Below are positions 14,574 through 24,189 of a stretch of DNA of 64,000 nt, in pieces. The translations under genes were made by a program, and so were the position numbers. Source of the DNA: Treponema sp. CETP13. Its GTDB lineage: Bacteria > Spirochaetota > Spirochaetia > Treponematales > Treponemataceae. Each line of letters begins with the position of its first letter. Positions within the stretch are counted from its first letter, which is position 1. The DNA is taken from positions 1 to 64,000 of the forward strand of contig MLPZ01000005.1 in the NCBI GenBank assembly GCA_001885315.1. Reading direction: 5' to 3'. The notes below the pieces were generated by a model that did no database searches, was not told the origin of the DNA, and saw nothing but the letters and a program-made list of their open reading frames with translations.

Positions 14574-15956
14574 ATGAAAAAGAAAGTATTAATAATAATC
14601 GTCTCTATTTTGGCTTTGGAATGGGGTGCTGTTGCACAAGAAACTGAATTAGAGCGCTTGTGGCAAACAACTATGCAAAATAATGGAGATGTATTATCTG
14701 CCCAACATACGTACGAAAGTGCCTGTTTATCTCGTAGAACTTTGGATGCTACCTATGCTCCATCGGTAAGTACCAGTACTTCGTCTTCTTTTCCTGATGA
14801 ATATGAATGGGATGAATGCCCTGCAAGTGTATCTTCTTCTGTAAGCCTTAGCCAGCCGTTGCCGGGTGGTACTACTCTCGGACTAACTGGAACGTATGCG
14901 CTATCAACTGCAGATGTAAACTCTGTGCAATATATTAGTCAAGTTCCTACTATTTCTATTACTTTATCGCAAAGTTTAGCTCCTTTTTGGTCACAAGGGA
15001 CGCTTAAAGATCCGACCAAACTCTCACTCGAACAACAAAAACAGTATTACTATTACCAGCTACTCTATACCAAACAACAAACTTTGCAAACTGTGACGCA
15101 ATATTATGTATTGTGTTTAATTTATAAAAAGAAAATAGATGTATATAATGCGTCTATAGCTTATAAGCAAAAACAAATAGAAGCTTTGACAGAACTAAAA
15201 AAAACAGGTGGGACAAATTTAGCAAAAATAGCAGAATTAAAAACTTCACAATGGTCTGATGAGCAAAGTATGAGTGATGTTCAAATTACGTATCAAGAAT
15301 ATTGTAAATATCTAAAAGATGCTTGTGGAATTGATGCTTTTCAAATCAAAAAGGCTCACTTACCTTCTAATGAAACTAAAATTGCTCTTGCCTATATAAA
15401 TAACGTTTCAGATCCATGTGGCAAAGCTCTTTTATTAAAAATAGATATGCTTACTACTACATCTCAATTAACAAAACAAAACTCGGCTCCGTTACTTGGC
15501 TTGTCATTTACGCCAAGTTGGGGACTAGAAACGTTAGAAACAACGGATTGGAAATCGGCATGGGATAAAGACAAAACCTATTCATGGACAGCAAGTGTTT
15601 CGCTAAATTTTACCCCATTTATTTCATCTTTGTATTCTCATACAAAAGATACAGAAAATATTCAATTACAAACAGCACAAGATGCCTATAGTTATTACGT
15701 TAAACAAAAAAGGTATGTGAAAGACAAATATCAGACACTTTTAGAGTCTTTTAGACAACAGCAAACACAAGCGGAGCAACTTTGTTCCGAATTAGCCCAA
15801 CTTGCAACAGATTCTAAACAGCAACTTGATTTAGGAGCTCTCTCTCAGCTTGATTATGATTCGATTCAACTACAGGTACAAAGTTGTAACGCAACACTGG
15901 ATTATATAAATCTCTATATGTGGCTGTATAACTGGCAGATAGAAATGTTAGAATAA
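14574..15956 (+). CDS. TolC-like outer-membrane channel protein
   Basis: A 460-residue protein with a signal peptide (about 1-21, ending AVAQ) and the long alternating helices and short beta strands of the outer-membrane efflux family. Recognisable elements are LERLWQTTMQNNGDVLSAQH near the mature N-terminus and SVSLSQPLPGGTTLG. With the adaptor and the C39 exporter it would form a type I secretion route across both membranes. It is the last gene of the island and ends 4 bp before the right attachment repeat. Confidence 0.85.
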   Translation: MKKKVLIIIVSILALEWGAVAQETELERLWQTTMQNNGDVLSAQHTYESACLSRRTLDATYAPSVSTSTSSSFPDEYEWDECPASVSSSVSLSQPLPGGTTLGLTGTYALSTADVNSVQYISQVPTISITLSQSLAPFWSQGTLKDPTKLSLEQQKQYYYYQLLYTKQQTLQTVTQYYVLCLIYKKKIDVYNASIAYKQKQIEALTELKKTGGTNLAKIAELKTSQWSDEQSMSDVQITYQEYCKYLKDACGIDAFQIKKAHLPSNETKIALAYINNVSDPCGKALLLKIDMLTTTSQLTKQNSAPLLGLSFTPSWGLETLETTDWKSAWDKDKTYSWTASVSLNFTPFISSLYSHTKDTENIQLQTAQDAYSYYVKQKRYVKDKYQTLLESFRQQQTQAEQLCSELAQLATDSKQQLDLGALSQLDYDSIQLQVQSCNATLDYINLYMWLYNWQIEMLE

Positions 15957-15959
15957 ATG

Positions 15960-16045
15960 AAACAGCTATAATTCACTATCTAGTAAAGAAATAAAATAGT
16001 CGGAGAGGTGGGAATTGAACTCACGACCCCCTCGTCCCGAACGAG
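15960..16045. repeat. Right attachment-site repeat (in intact tRNA-Pro)
   Basis: It matches 3369-3454. This copy joins the complete tRNA, so insertion preserved tRNA function. Confidence 0.8.
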
Positions 16046-16071
16046 GTGCGCTACCCCTGCGCTACTCTCCG
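16000..16071 (-). tRNA. tRNA-Pro (anticodon CGG)
   Basis: Read on the minus strand, a 7-bp acceptor stem CGGAGAG/CTCTCCG, a D arm, anticodon stem CCTCG/CGAGG with loop TTCGGGA (anticodon CGG at 16037-16039) and a T arm with GTTCAATTC are all present, followed by discriminator A. CCA is not encoded. It is the island's integration site. Confidence 0.95.
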
Positions 16072-16253
16072 TAAAATTCTTATAAAAAATTTGTTTTATA
16101 ATACAATATATAAAGATGTAGTGCAATCACTTTTGTATTATTTCTGTCTACATTTATTTTTCAAAATATTGATAAATTTATGGACAGCAACTTTAATATA
16201 ATCTATTCTTATACAAAACTTATTGTTCAAATTGTTAATAATGGAATACAAAT

Positions 16254-17087
16254 ATGATACGAAAAACAAAAGGAATTAGCATTCTTTCTCTTATTCTGTG
16301 TGCTTTTTTATGGAGCTCGGGAGGAATTCTTATAAAACTTGTATCATGGGATGCATTTGCTATATCCGGAGGACGAAGCTTGATAGCTTTTCTTTCCTTG
16401 CTCGTTATAGTCGGCAAACCAAAATTTACCTTTAGTTTTGATCAAATAATGGCATCACTCATGTACAGTGCAACAATGATTTTGTTCGTATTTGCCAACA
16501 AAATGACTACATCGGCGAATGCTGTTCTTTTGCAATATACAGAACCGGTATATATTATTTTATTTAGCACTTTTTTACTAAAAGACGAAAAAACAAGTTT
16601 TTTAGATATTCTTGTAATTGTCGGAGTTTTTGGCGGTATGATACTCTTTTTTCTCGATGATTTGTCTTTTACAACAAATATTGGTAATTTTATAGCACTA
16701 CTTTCAGGAATTTCTTTTGCCCTAACAGCTATTTTTTTACGCAGACAAAAAAAAGCTCGCCCTATAGATTCTTTTATGCTCTCTCATCTTATAACATTTA
16801 TAGTCGCAATCCCGTTTATGATACATGCGGGAATCCCATCAGCAAGTAGTTTTGTAGGCATCATGCTCTTAGGTGTTTTTCAGATGGGTATTCCGTCTAT
16901 TTTATTTGCATGGGGTATTGTCGGTGTTTCAGCTTTAAGTTCTGCACTCATAACTATGCTCGAGCCTATTTTAAATCCTATTTGGGTAGCCATTTTTATT
17001 GATGAATACCCTTCTCCTCGAGCAATGGTTGGTGGTGCAATTATCATTTGTTGTGTAACTGTCCGCTCAATTTTTAAGAAAACATAA
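16254..17087 (+). CDS. EamA/DMT-family transporter
   Basis: A 277-residue protein with about ten hydrophobic helices forming two EamA repeats; the characteristic starts are SLILCAFLWSSGGILIKLVS (repeat 1) and the second repeat from about residue 140 (IALLSGISFALTAIFLRRQKK). The second repeat ends in the usual EPILNPIWVAIFIDEYPS. The family exports metabolites such as amino acids or purines; the substrate cannot be read here. It lies just outside the island and is convergent with the GNAT gene. Confidence 0.88.
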   Translation: MIRKTKGISILSLILCAFLWSSGGILIKLVSWDAFAISGGRSLIAFLSLLVIVGKPKFTFSFDQIMASLMYSATMILFVFANKMTTSANAVLLQYTEPVYIILFSTFLLKDEKTSFLDILVIVGVFGGMILFFLDDLSFTTNIGNFIALLSGISFALTAIFLRRQKKARPIDSFMLSHLITFIVAIPFMIHAGIPSASSFVGIMLLGVFQMGIPSILFAWGIVGVSALSSALITMLEPILNPIWVAIFIDEYPSPRAMVGGAIIICCVTVRSIFKKT

Positions 17088-17089
17088 AA

Positions 17090-17734
17090 CTACAATTGTT
17101 TTCCCATTACATATCCCCAAGAAAGTTCTTCTAAAACAGCAAATCCCATTGCTTCATAAAATCCAACAGCGTTACTGTTTTCTTTAGATACCCCTAAATG
17201 AACACCACAGATGTGATTTTCTTTGAGTTGATGTAAGAGCGTTTCTATTAATATTTTACCGCATCCCTTTTTTTGCAATTCAGGTAATATATCAATATGA
17301 AACTGTGCTGGATAATTTTTTAGAATAGAAGCATTCTTGGTACAAAACCCAGGATGAGTATTGTCTAAAATAAGTTCTTGAATTTTTTCTTCCATCGAAG
17401 ATTTTGGTAAAAACACCGTTTTAGCATAATGAGGCTGTAAAATAGGTAACCACTGGGATACCATCCATCTAGAAAATGCTACTGTATCAGAACAAGCAAT
17501 AATATACCCTAAAGGAGCACTTACAGATTTTTTAGGCCCTTGTAATACGGCTGAATAACACAGTTGTGGAGAATAAAAAAAATATGGTGCTGCATAATAG
17601 TGGCCAACAAGCAGTGAATCAGAAAATAGAGCAGACGCATCTACTCCATTATTAGCTGTTAATAAACAAATGCGATATAAAGAAGGAACATCACTCATGT
17701 GAGTTGGGCGAATGAAAAAATCTTGTAATGCCAT
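17090..17734 (-). CDS. GNAT acetyltransferase near amino-sugar cluster
   Basis: A 214-residue protein starting at MALQDFFIRP (ATG 17734; an upstream TTG has no support). The N-terminal region (RICLLTANNGVDASALFSD, then GHYYAAPY) resembles the acetyltransferase-like domain found at the C-terminus of animal O-GlcNAcases and their bacterial stand-alone homologues. The acetyl-CoA site is ELQKKGCGKILIETLLHQL, followed by NSNAVGFYEAMGF. It sits beside GH20/nagA/nagB genes, so an amino-sugar-related substrate is plausible but unproven. Confidence 0.78.
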   Translation of the reverse strand: MALQDFFIRPTHMSDVPSLYRICLLTANNGVDASALFSDSLLVGHYYAAPYFFYSPQLCYSAVLQGPKKSVSAPLGYIIACSDTVAFSRWMVSQWLPILQPHYAKTVFLPKSSMEEKIQELILDNTHPGFCTKNASILKNYPAQFHIDILPELQKKGCGKILIETLLHQLKENHICGVHLGVSKENSNAVGFYEAMGFAVLEELSWGYVMGKQL

Positions 17735-17782
17735 AATTCTCGTAAACCACAAAAAATAGTATTTTTTTTATTACATATATTT

Positions 17783-19015
17783 CTAAAACTTTACCAAAGA
17801 TGCCTTTGTTCGCTCTCGGTGTGCAAGTTTAAAAATATCATCCCAATCAAAAGCAGAAACTGAATCAATTTGCTTAAGATCTGTTATACAAAATAATTTC
17901 TGTAACATCATATTAGCAGCACCCTGTGCAATCTCAAATGGACTTTCAGGAATTATTTTAAAAGTAGTCCCTGTTTTTTTTAAGGCCCCTCTAAACTGAG
18001 GTACATCATGTTCAATTACATAATTTATAAGTTGTTGTTTATTAGTATTTTGGCCATGCAAAAATACCATACTGGGAGAGAGTACAGGAATAAGTAAAGT
18101 AAGACTAGCAAAAAAATCACGAAGCCAAATTGTATATGCGGCTTTATCATTTAATTCACAATTAAGAACTTGTTGATTTAATCCTGTTTGTCCTTTATTT
18201 TCTGGACGCCATGAAGCAGACAAATATTCTCCCACCGAAAATTTACTTCCATACTGTATTCGCCCTTCTAGAACAACAGCAATCCCTATTCCAATACCAT
18301 TTAATTTCGTTTTATCTGTATTTTTATGATTTGCATCACCATAATTACGTGCCAACACAGCAAGAAAATCTTGTGCTACATCATTTTTATTTTGAGCAAG
18401 TTGAAGCCAACCACAACAGTTAGCGTCATTTTCTGCTATAAAAGGAACCCCATATCGCATATCAAAGACTTCTGAAAAGTTAAAATCTTCTAGCCCAAAA
18501 GGATCAGAACGGATTATAATCCCTTTATTGGTATCTATAATTCCTGGCATACCACAGCTTATTCCTATCACAGGAAGAGAAAGCTCCGAGATAAAAGGCT
18601 GAATATCTTTCATCACTTCATCTACAAAACAAATAAAATCTTTTTCTGGATTACTTGTCATAACAAGACAATTTGGAGTTTTAAGCTCTCTAGAAAATAA
18701 TTCAGTTCCTTCAAAATCTATAACAAATATTCTATACTGATTTGGATATAACTCTAATCCTATAATGCATCCAAATTTGGGATTTATCGAGAGCGAAACT
18801 GGTTTCCGCCCTCCCTGAGCCATAGATTCTCCAGGCTTACCCTCTAGGATAACACCCTTCTCGACCAAAATTCCAACAATGTTTGAAACCGTCGAGCGAT
18901 ATAGATTTATCGTACGCGCTATATCTATTCGGCTAATACCTGGATTGCGCCACACAGTTTCTACCACACGTGATAAATTAGAATTTTTTTGAAAATTATT
19001 ATTGGTTAATCCCAT
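17783..19015 (-). CDS. ROK-family transcriptional regulator of amino-sugar genes
   Basis: A 410-residue NagC/XylR-type ROK protein. The N-terminal winged helix-turn-helix is ISRIDIARTINLYRSTVSNIV (about 27-47) and the sugar-kinase-like ROK domain follows (GCIIGLELYPNQYRIFVIDF, then IGISCGMPGIID and IAENDANCCGW). The usual ROK zinc cluster CxCGxxGC is not evident. It is divergent from the GH20-nagA-nagB operon, and the shared 86-bp gap must hold its operator; the likely inducer is a GlcNAc derivative. No Shine-Dalgarno is seen: a -10-like TAGTAT or TATATT lies within 10 nt of the ATG. Confidence 0.85.
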   Translation of the reverse strand: MGLTNNNFQKNSNLSRVVETVWRNPGISRIDIARTINLYRSTVSNIVGILVEKGVILEGKPGESMAQGGRKPVSLSINPKFGCIIGLELYPNQYRIFVIDFEGTELFSRELKTPNCLVMTSNPEKDFICFVDEVMKDIQPFISELSLPVIGISCGMPGIIDTNKGIIIRSDPFGLEDFNFSEVFDMRYGVPFIAENDANCCGWLQLAQNKNDVAQDFLAVLARNYGDANHKNTDKTKLNGIGIGIAVVLEGRIQYGSKFSVGEYLSASWRPENKGQTGLNQQVLNCELNDKAAYTIWLRDFFASLTLLIPVLSPSMVFLHGQNTNKQQLINYVIEHDVPQFRGALKKTGTTFKIIPESPFEIAQGAANMMLQKLFCITDLKQIDSVSAFDWDDIFKLAHRERTKASLVKF

Positions 19016-19066
19016 AGCAAGAATATACTAGCTTTTAACAGTCTTTTTAACAATAGTACTATAATG

Positions 19067-19095
19067 TTGACAAATTAACCACTTTTAAGTATGTT
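19067..19095 (+). promoter_or_regulatory. Promoter of hexosaminidase operon, probably leaderless
   Basis: TTGACA (19067-19072), a 17-bp spacer, then TATGTT (19090-19095). The ATG begins 6 nt after the -10, at the expected transcription start, and no Shine-Dalgarno is present. Confidence 0.55.
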
Positions 19096-19101
19096 CAACC
19101 T

Positions 19102-20541
19102 ATGGACAAACATATAAACCTTATTCCATTCCCTCATTCGATAATAGAAAGAGAAGGATTTTTTGAATCAAATAACTACAAGAACCACATAAAAAATAAT
19201 ACTGATAGTTCAATCCTCGCAGAAGGATACAGGTTAGAAATTGGTCCGACAAATATTAAGATTAGCGCGTCAGATAATGCTGGTTTTTTCTATGCACAAC
19301 AAACACTAAAACAACTTGAAACAGAAAAAAACGACACAAATACAGACAAAACAGTTCGTTTCCCTAATTGTATAATAGAGGATAGCCCTGCCTATTCATG
19401 GAGAGGGTTTATGATAGACTGTAGTCGCTCTTTTTATCCAGCTTCCTGGCTCGAAAAAATAATCGACGTAGCAGCATTTTATAAACTAAACAGATTTCAC
19501 TGGCATTTAACAGATGACCAAGGATGGCGATTACCTATCCCAGAATATCCACTTCTAACAGAAATAGGAGCATGGAAATATGATCGCCGTTTTACCGATC
19601 GAACCACAAAGATTGGTGGTTATACCTGTTCTAGAGCTTACTACACAGAAAAAGAAATACGCCATCTGGTTGCGTATGCTGCAGAACGTCATATAACTGT
19701 AGTGCCCGAAATAGAAATGCCTGGACACGTTTCTGCTTTACTTGCAGCTTATCCAGGGCTCGGTTGCACCGGAGGACCATACAAAGTTGAAGATCGATAT
19801 GGCATCTTCGATAATGTACTCTGTGCTGGGAATGATGATGTATTAAAACTCTATGAAACGATATTTGATAGAGTATGTAACCTTTTCCCAGGTGACTGGA
19901 TACATATTGGTGGAGATGAATGCCCACATACTGCATGGAAATCCTGCAATAAATGCAAAAAAAGAATTCAAGATGAAGGTCTCCAAAGCGTAGATCAATT
20001 GCAACCATGGCTTACCGTAAAAATAGCATCGATGCTAGAAAAACGAAGAAAGATTCCAATAGGATGGGATGAAGTGCTTGATGGAACTCAAAATATGCCA
20101 TTACCTAAAAGTATGACAGTCCAGTCTTGGAGAGGAATAGAGGGTGGTAAAAAAGCAGCAGCGCTTGGTCATTTTGTTATTATGTCACCACAATATGATG
20201 GTTGTTATTTTGATTTTAAAAATTACGATGATGAATATGAACCTGGAGGTCGAGCAACAAATACAGTTTATAACAGTTATAATTTTTCACCAGTTACTCA
20301 AGAGTTGACTCCAAGAGAAGCAAAATACGTTCTAGGTGGACAGGGAAACTTGTGGACAGAAATAATTCCGTCTCCAAAGCTGGCCGAGTACATGTTATTT
20401 CCAAGGCTTTGTGCACTTTCAGAAGCATTGTGGCTTTCAGTAGACAAAAAAAACTTTAAAAGCTTTTCTACATCGCTTACAGTACATAAAAAACGTCTTC
20501 GTAGTATGGATATTCTTTATTATGATGGTAAACTTGAATAA
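19102..20541 (+). CDS. GH20 beta-N-acetylhexosaminidase
   Basis: A 479-residue enzyme without a signal peptide, so probably cytoplasmic. It has an N-terminal GH20b-like domain (to about 95) and a catalytic TIM barrel: FHWHLTDDQGWRLPI, then the catalytic Asp-Glu pair in WIHIGGDECPHTAW, and WTEIIPSPKLAEYMLFPR near the end. It releases terminal GlcNAc or GalNAc from oligosaccharides such as chitobiose by substrate-assisted catalysis. It heads an operon with nagA and nagB, so GlcNAc would flow to fructose-6-phosphate after phosphorylation. Confidence 0.93.
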   Translation: MDKHINLIPFPHSIIEREGFFESNNYKNHIKNNTDSSILAEGYRLEIGPTNIKISASDNAGFFYAQQTLKQLETEKNDTNTDKTVRFPNCIIEDSPAYSWRGFMIDCSRSFYPASWLEKIIDVAAFYKLNRFHWHLTDDQGWRLPIPEYPLLTEIGAWKYDRRFTDRTTKIGGYTCSRAYYTEKEIRHLVAYAAERHITVVPEIEMPGHVSALLAAYPGLGCTGGPYKVEDRYGIFDNVLCAGNDDVLKLYETIFDRVCNLFPGDWIHIGGDECPHTAWKSCNKCKKRIQDEGLQSVDQLQPWLTVKIASMLEKRRKIPIGWDEVLDGTQNMPLPKSMTVQSWRGIEGGKKAAALGHFVIMSPQYDGCYFDFKNYDDEYEPGGRATNTVYNSYNFSPVTQELTPREAKYVLGGQGNLWTEIIPSPKLAEYMLFPRLCALSEALWLSVDKKNFKSFSTSLTVHKKRLRSMDILYYDGKLE

Positions 20542-20635
20542 AAGTCTGGTATAAGAGCTTAGAATAAATTTGCATAGGTAATAAACTGGTGTTAAAGTTA
20601 TGGCACCTTGCATTTTAATGATAAGGAGAAAGTCT

Positions 20636-21844
20636 ATGAAAGTTTGTTTGCATAACGGAACAATTTTAAACGGTATCTCTCAAATGGAAAACTGTGCAGT
20701 ATATTTTGACGGTGATACCATAACTGACGTTTTTAGTGAAAAACGTTTTGAAGAAAAAAAATTTGATTCAGACACACAGATTATTGACGTACATGGTAGT
20801 TTCATTGCACCTGGACTCATTGATACACACATTCATGGTTTTATGGGTCATGGTACCGATAAATGTAGTACAGATGGAATTCTTTCTATGGCTCGAGACC
20901 TTGCACAATATGGGGTAACTGCATTTAACCCAACTATTTATCCAGCACCAGAAGAAGAAATGCTAAAAACTATACGTCAGATAGTAGCAGCAAAAAAAGA
21001 ACAAGAGCATTGTCACAATAAAGAAGGCAAGTCTGTGGCACGTGCAGTTTGTGGAGCACACATAATGGGAATTCACCTTGAAGGTCCCTTTATTTCTCCA
21101 GAAAAACTTGGAGTTCAGCGCCCCGAAACCGTAAAACCGGTTGATCTTGATTTAATGGATCGTCTTTGGGAAGCCTCTGAAGGAACAATTGTTAATATGA
21201 CTGTTGCGCCTGAATTAAAACACATGAGACACCTAGCCCTTAATTGCATACAGAAAGGTATTGTTCTACAAGCAGGGCATACTAACGCACGCTATGAAAA
21301 CATGGTAGAAGGTATGCAAGCAGGCATTTTGCATACAACACATTTTTTTAATGCGATGTCACAAATGCATCATCGCGATCCAGGCGCTGTCGGCGCCGTA
21401 CTAATTCACAATGAAATGACCTGTGAAATAATTGCAGATGGAAAGCACGTTCATCCAGACTTATTTAAACTACTTATAAAAGATAAAACTCCAGACAATA
21501 TTATACTTATAACCGATGCTCTAACTCCGACAGAACAAAAAAATGGACCTTTATTTGCAAATGGAGAGGAAGTTCTCTTTAAAGATGGCTGTTTCCATCG
21601 TAAAGAAGATGATGTAATAGCAGGCTCTGCACTTACCATGATTCAAGGAGTAAAAAATCTAATTAATTTTGGTATGAATCGAAGTGAAGCAATAAAATGT
21701 GCAACAGTGAACCCCGCAAAAATTATGAATTACAGAAAAAAAGGCCTTCTTATTCCAGGATATGACAGTGATATTATAGTATTTGATAATAATTTTAATT
21801 TACAGATTACCGCAATTTCAGGGAATCTAGTAAAAAGGATATAA
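20636..21844 (+). CDS. nagA: N-acetylglucosamine-6-phosphate deacetylase
   Basis: A 402-residue amidohydrolase. The start at 20636 is chosen for its AAGGAGA box; an in-frame upstream ATG at 20600 is poor. Motifs are [16 protein letters not shown] (metal-site His-x-His), [39 protein letters not shown] and LITDAL, all expected for NagA. It removes the acetyl group from GlcNAc-6-P. nagB starts 2 bp after its stop codon, which suggests translational coupling. Confidence 0.95.
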   Translation: MKVCLHNGTILNGISQMENCAVYFDGDTITDVFSEKRFEEKKFDSDTQIIDVHGSFIAPGLIDTHIHGFMGHGTDKCSTDGILSMARDLAQYGVTAFNPTIYPAPEEEMLKTIRQIVAAKKEQEHCHNKEGKSVARAVCGAHIMGIHLEGPFISPEKLGVQRPETVKPVDLDLMDRLWEASEGTIVNMTVAPELKHMRHLALNCIQKGIVLQAGHTNARYENMVEGMQAGILHTTHFFNAMSQMHHRDPGAVGAVLIHNEMTCEIIADGKHVHPDLFKLLIKDKTPDNIILITDALTPTEQKNGPLFANGEEVLFKDGCFHRKEDDVIAGSALTMIQGVKNLINFGMNRSEAIKCATVNPAKIMNYRKKGLLIPGYDSDIIVFDNNFNLQITAISGNLVKRI

Positions 21845-21846
21845 TA

Positions 21847-22650
21847 ATGAGACTAATAATTAAGAATACGTACAAAGATTGTTCTTTCTGGGCTGCACAG
21901 TACATTATGGATTCAATTAACAAATTTGAGCCAACGGCACAAAAGCCCTTTGTTCTTGGACTTCCTACAGGAAGCACAGCAATAGGCATTTATGAAACAT
22001 TAATTGATTTTTATAAAGCCGGTAAAGTAAGCTTTAAACATGTGATAACCTTTAATATGGATGAGTATGTAGGGTTGCCTGCTAACGATATTCACAGTTA
22101 TCACTATTTTATGCACGACAATTTTTTTGATCACATAGACATAAATCCTGCAAATATACACATACTAAATGGAATGGCTAAAGACTTAGACTTAGAATGT
22201 GCTTCCTATGAAGCTGCAATTCAAAAAGCTGGTGGTATAAATCTCTTTCTTGGAGGAACAGGATGTGATGGACATATCGCATTTAATGAACCAGGCTCAT
22301 CATTAACCAGCCGTACAAGAGCTAAAACATTAACTCAAGATACTATTCTTGCCAATTCACGATTTTTTGGAGGAGATATTAATAAAGTTCCTAAAAAAGC
22401 TTTAACAGTCGGAGTTGGAACGGTTTGTGACTCTAATGAAGTACTTATTTTAATGAGCGGACATAACAAAGCTCGAGCTCTTAAGCATGCAATAGAAGGA
22501 TCAATCTCTCAAATGTGGACAATAAGTATTCTTCAAATGCACAAAAAAGCAATCATCATCGCTGACGAAGATGCAACAGATGAATTAAAAGTCGGAACAG
22601 TAAAATATTTTAAAAATATTGAAGGAGCAATTACAGCTCAGTCTGTTTAA
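21847..22650 (+). CDS. nagB: Glucosamine-6-phosphate deaminase
   Basis: A 267-residue protein, the normal length. It shows [16 protein letters not shown], the catalytic [27 protein letters not shown] and the C-terminal [18 protein letters not shown]. It converts glucosamine-6-phosphate to fructose-6-phosphate plus ammonia. It is the third gene of the GH20-nagA-nagB operon. No clear terminator follows before the convergent flavoprotein gene. Confidence 0.95.
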   Translation: MRLIIKNTYKDCSFWAAQYIMDSINKFEPTAQKPFVLGLPTGSTAIGIYETLIDFYKAGKVSFKHVITFNMDEYVGLPANDIHSYHYFMHDNFFDHIDINPANIHILNGMAKDLDLECASYEAAIQKAGGINLFLGGTGCDGHIAFNEPGSSLTSRTRAKTLTQDTILANSRFFGGDINKVPKKALTVGVGTVCDSNEVLILMSGHNKARALKHAIEGSISQMWTISILQMHKKAIIIADEDATDELKVGTVKYFKNIEGAITAQSV

Positions 22651-22669
22651 GATACTTTAGCTTTATAAC

Positions 22670-23272
22670 TTATAAATTTCTATCTAATTTTAATGTTTTA
22701 AGTAATTTTTGACCATTATTGTAGGCTATTTCTAACTGATTTTTATCTTCTAATATTTTTCCGGCTTTAAAAACATGTAGTACTTTTTGATTAAATACTA
22801 TTCTATACCCTAAAGAAGAAAAGGCTGCATTAAGCGCAGCAGGAGTAAATCCCATATCCTCAGCAGAATTCTGCTCACAAATAGAAACAATACCAGCAAA
22901 TCTTGTTTTATTTTTTGTAAGACGACTCACCCATACAGATCTATCGGTCTTATCAAAAGAAAAAAAGCAGTAACAGCGGTCTATAAACTTTTTCATATCT
23001 GATGTCATATTATAAAAATAGGTTGGTGAACCTGCTATTATAGCATCTGCTTCTATAATTTTTGGATAGAGATCTTGCATATCATCTTTTACAATACATT
23101 TGCCAGTTTTAGCACAGCCTTCACAGCCACTACATCCTGCAATATTTAAATTCCCAGGGTAAATAGTTTCTGTATCATGTCCCTCTTCTATAAATGGCTC
23201 AAGTATTTTATTAATTATTGATGCAGTATTTCCCTGTTTTCTTCGGCTACCAGATACAGCAATTATTTTCAT
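22670..23272 (-). CDS. Flavodoxin-fold NAD(P)H-dependent oxidoreductase
   Basis: A 200-residue flavoprotein with the FMN phosphate loop SGSRRKQGNT (residues 7-16) and a ferredoxin-like Cys cluster CSGCEGCAKTGKC (about 48-60) as in archaeal-type iron-sulfur flavoproteins, then the flavin-binding AGSPTYFYNMTSDMKKFIDR. It probably transfers electrons in the cytoplasm. A strongly deleted relative lies at 26721-26892. The encapsulin unit ends about 100 bp upstream. Confidence 0.85.
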   Translation of the reverse strand: MKIIAVSGSRRKQGNTASIINKILEPFIEEGHDTETIYPGNLNIAGCSGCEGCAKTGKCIVKDDMQDLYPKIIEADAIIAGSPTYFYNMTSDMKKFIDRCYCFFSFDKTDRSVWVSRLTKNKTRFAGIVSICEQNSAEDMGFTPAALNAAFSSLGYRIVFNQKVLHVFKAGKILEDKNQLEIAYNNGQKLLKTLKLDRNL

Positions 23273-23374
23273 TTTTCATCCTTGTTGAGGTTCTTAAAAT
23301 TGAGGGTTTGAATTGATAAAAAAATCAGGGCTGTCAATTATATATTCTTTGACAGTCCTGAACTTGTATGTAGG

Positions 23375-24172
23375 TTACAGTTTAAAACTTACTATTGCTT
23401 CAGGAGCAATAACACGGAACGTAAAAGACTCTGTCAAGAAAAGTGATACTTCTTCTGAGGTATGATGATCATACCCAATCGCCATATCTTGTCCAACAAC
23501 CAGTTCTGCATCACCACCTCGAGCCGAAATAAGAATTGCACCATTTACAGCTTCTGAATAGATGACACTTCCACCAATTTGTCTTTCAACTAACGACTTA
23601 AGTGTTCCTCCTGGACTTATACGTCCCATAAATTTCCAAATTTCAGGATTTACAACAAAATTACAGTTACCATTAACTCCTTCGGAATGCATACGAGTTT
23701 GCGCTTCTGCTAAAGAATCGAGAATTGAATCATTGTTCAATTTTAAAGTAATTTCTTCGCTACTTGCTTTAGAATGCAAACCTTCTATATTTCCAGCTTT
23801 AAATCCGTTAAAGATTGCATTTTCTTCAAATACAGCCATTTTTTTTGCCGCAGCCACTAAGGAATCTAAAGAAATGTCTCGAGCTCCTCGCTCAATATTA
23901 TCTAACTCCCACGTTTTTAGTGAAAAATTTATTCGAGACTCGACTAATGGCTGAACATTATAAATGCCATATTTTACACCATTTTTATCTGGACCTTCTC
24001 CCATAGAGAGCCGACCTAAATTTATACTTGTATAATTAATCCCGTGAGGACCATCAAAATCAAGAACCTTACGACCCGAAAGGTTTGCTACCAAAGTATT
24101 TCGAGCCATCTCATCAATCTCACTCCATGCAGTATCACTTATTGGAGCTAAATTCTTTTTTAATATATCCAT
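23375..24172 (-). CDS. Encapsulin nanocompartment shell protein
   Basis: A 265-residue family 1 encapsulin (linocin M18/HK97 fold) of normal length. It begins ILKKNLAPISDTAWSEID and ends VSLFLTESFTFRVIAPEAIV, both diagnostic. It self-assembles into a closed shell. The ferritin-like cargo gene lies 17 bp upstream on the same strand and ends in a docking peptide, so the pair forms an iron-mineralising compartment. Confidence 0.95.
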   Translation of the reverse strand: MDILKKNLAPISDTAWSEIDEMARNTLVANLSGRKVLDFDGPHGINYTSINLGRLSMGEGPDKNGVKYGIYNVQPLVESRINFSLKTWELDNIERGARDISLDSLVAAAKKMAVFEENAIFNGFKAGNIEGLHSKASSEEITLKLNNDSILDSLAEAQTRMHSEGVNGNCNFVVNPEIWKFMGRISPGGTLKSLVERQIGGSVIYSEAVNGAILISARGGDAELVVGQDMAIGYDHHTSEEVSLFLTESFTFRVIAPEAIVSFKL

Positions 24173-24189
24173 TTAAAAACTCCTTAGTT

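Larger units (their letters stand above)
3369..16045. mobile_element. Genomic island at tRNA-Pro(CGG), no integrase left
   Basis: An 86-bp sequence occurs at 3369-3454 and again at 15960-16045 in the same orientation (83 of 86 identical). It includes the tRNA-Pro from the anticodon arm to the 3' end plus about 40 bp of downstream flank. Only the right copy continues into a complete tRNA. This is the arrangement produced when a tyrosine-integrase element inserts into a tRNA 3' half. The 12.6 kb between the copies carries AbiE and the double-glycine peptide locus. No integrase, excisionase or mobilisation gene is seen, so the island is probably immobile alone or depends on a helper. Confidence 0.75.
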
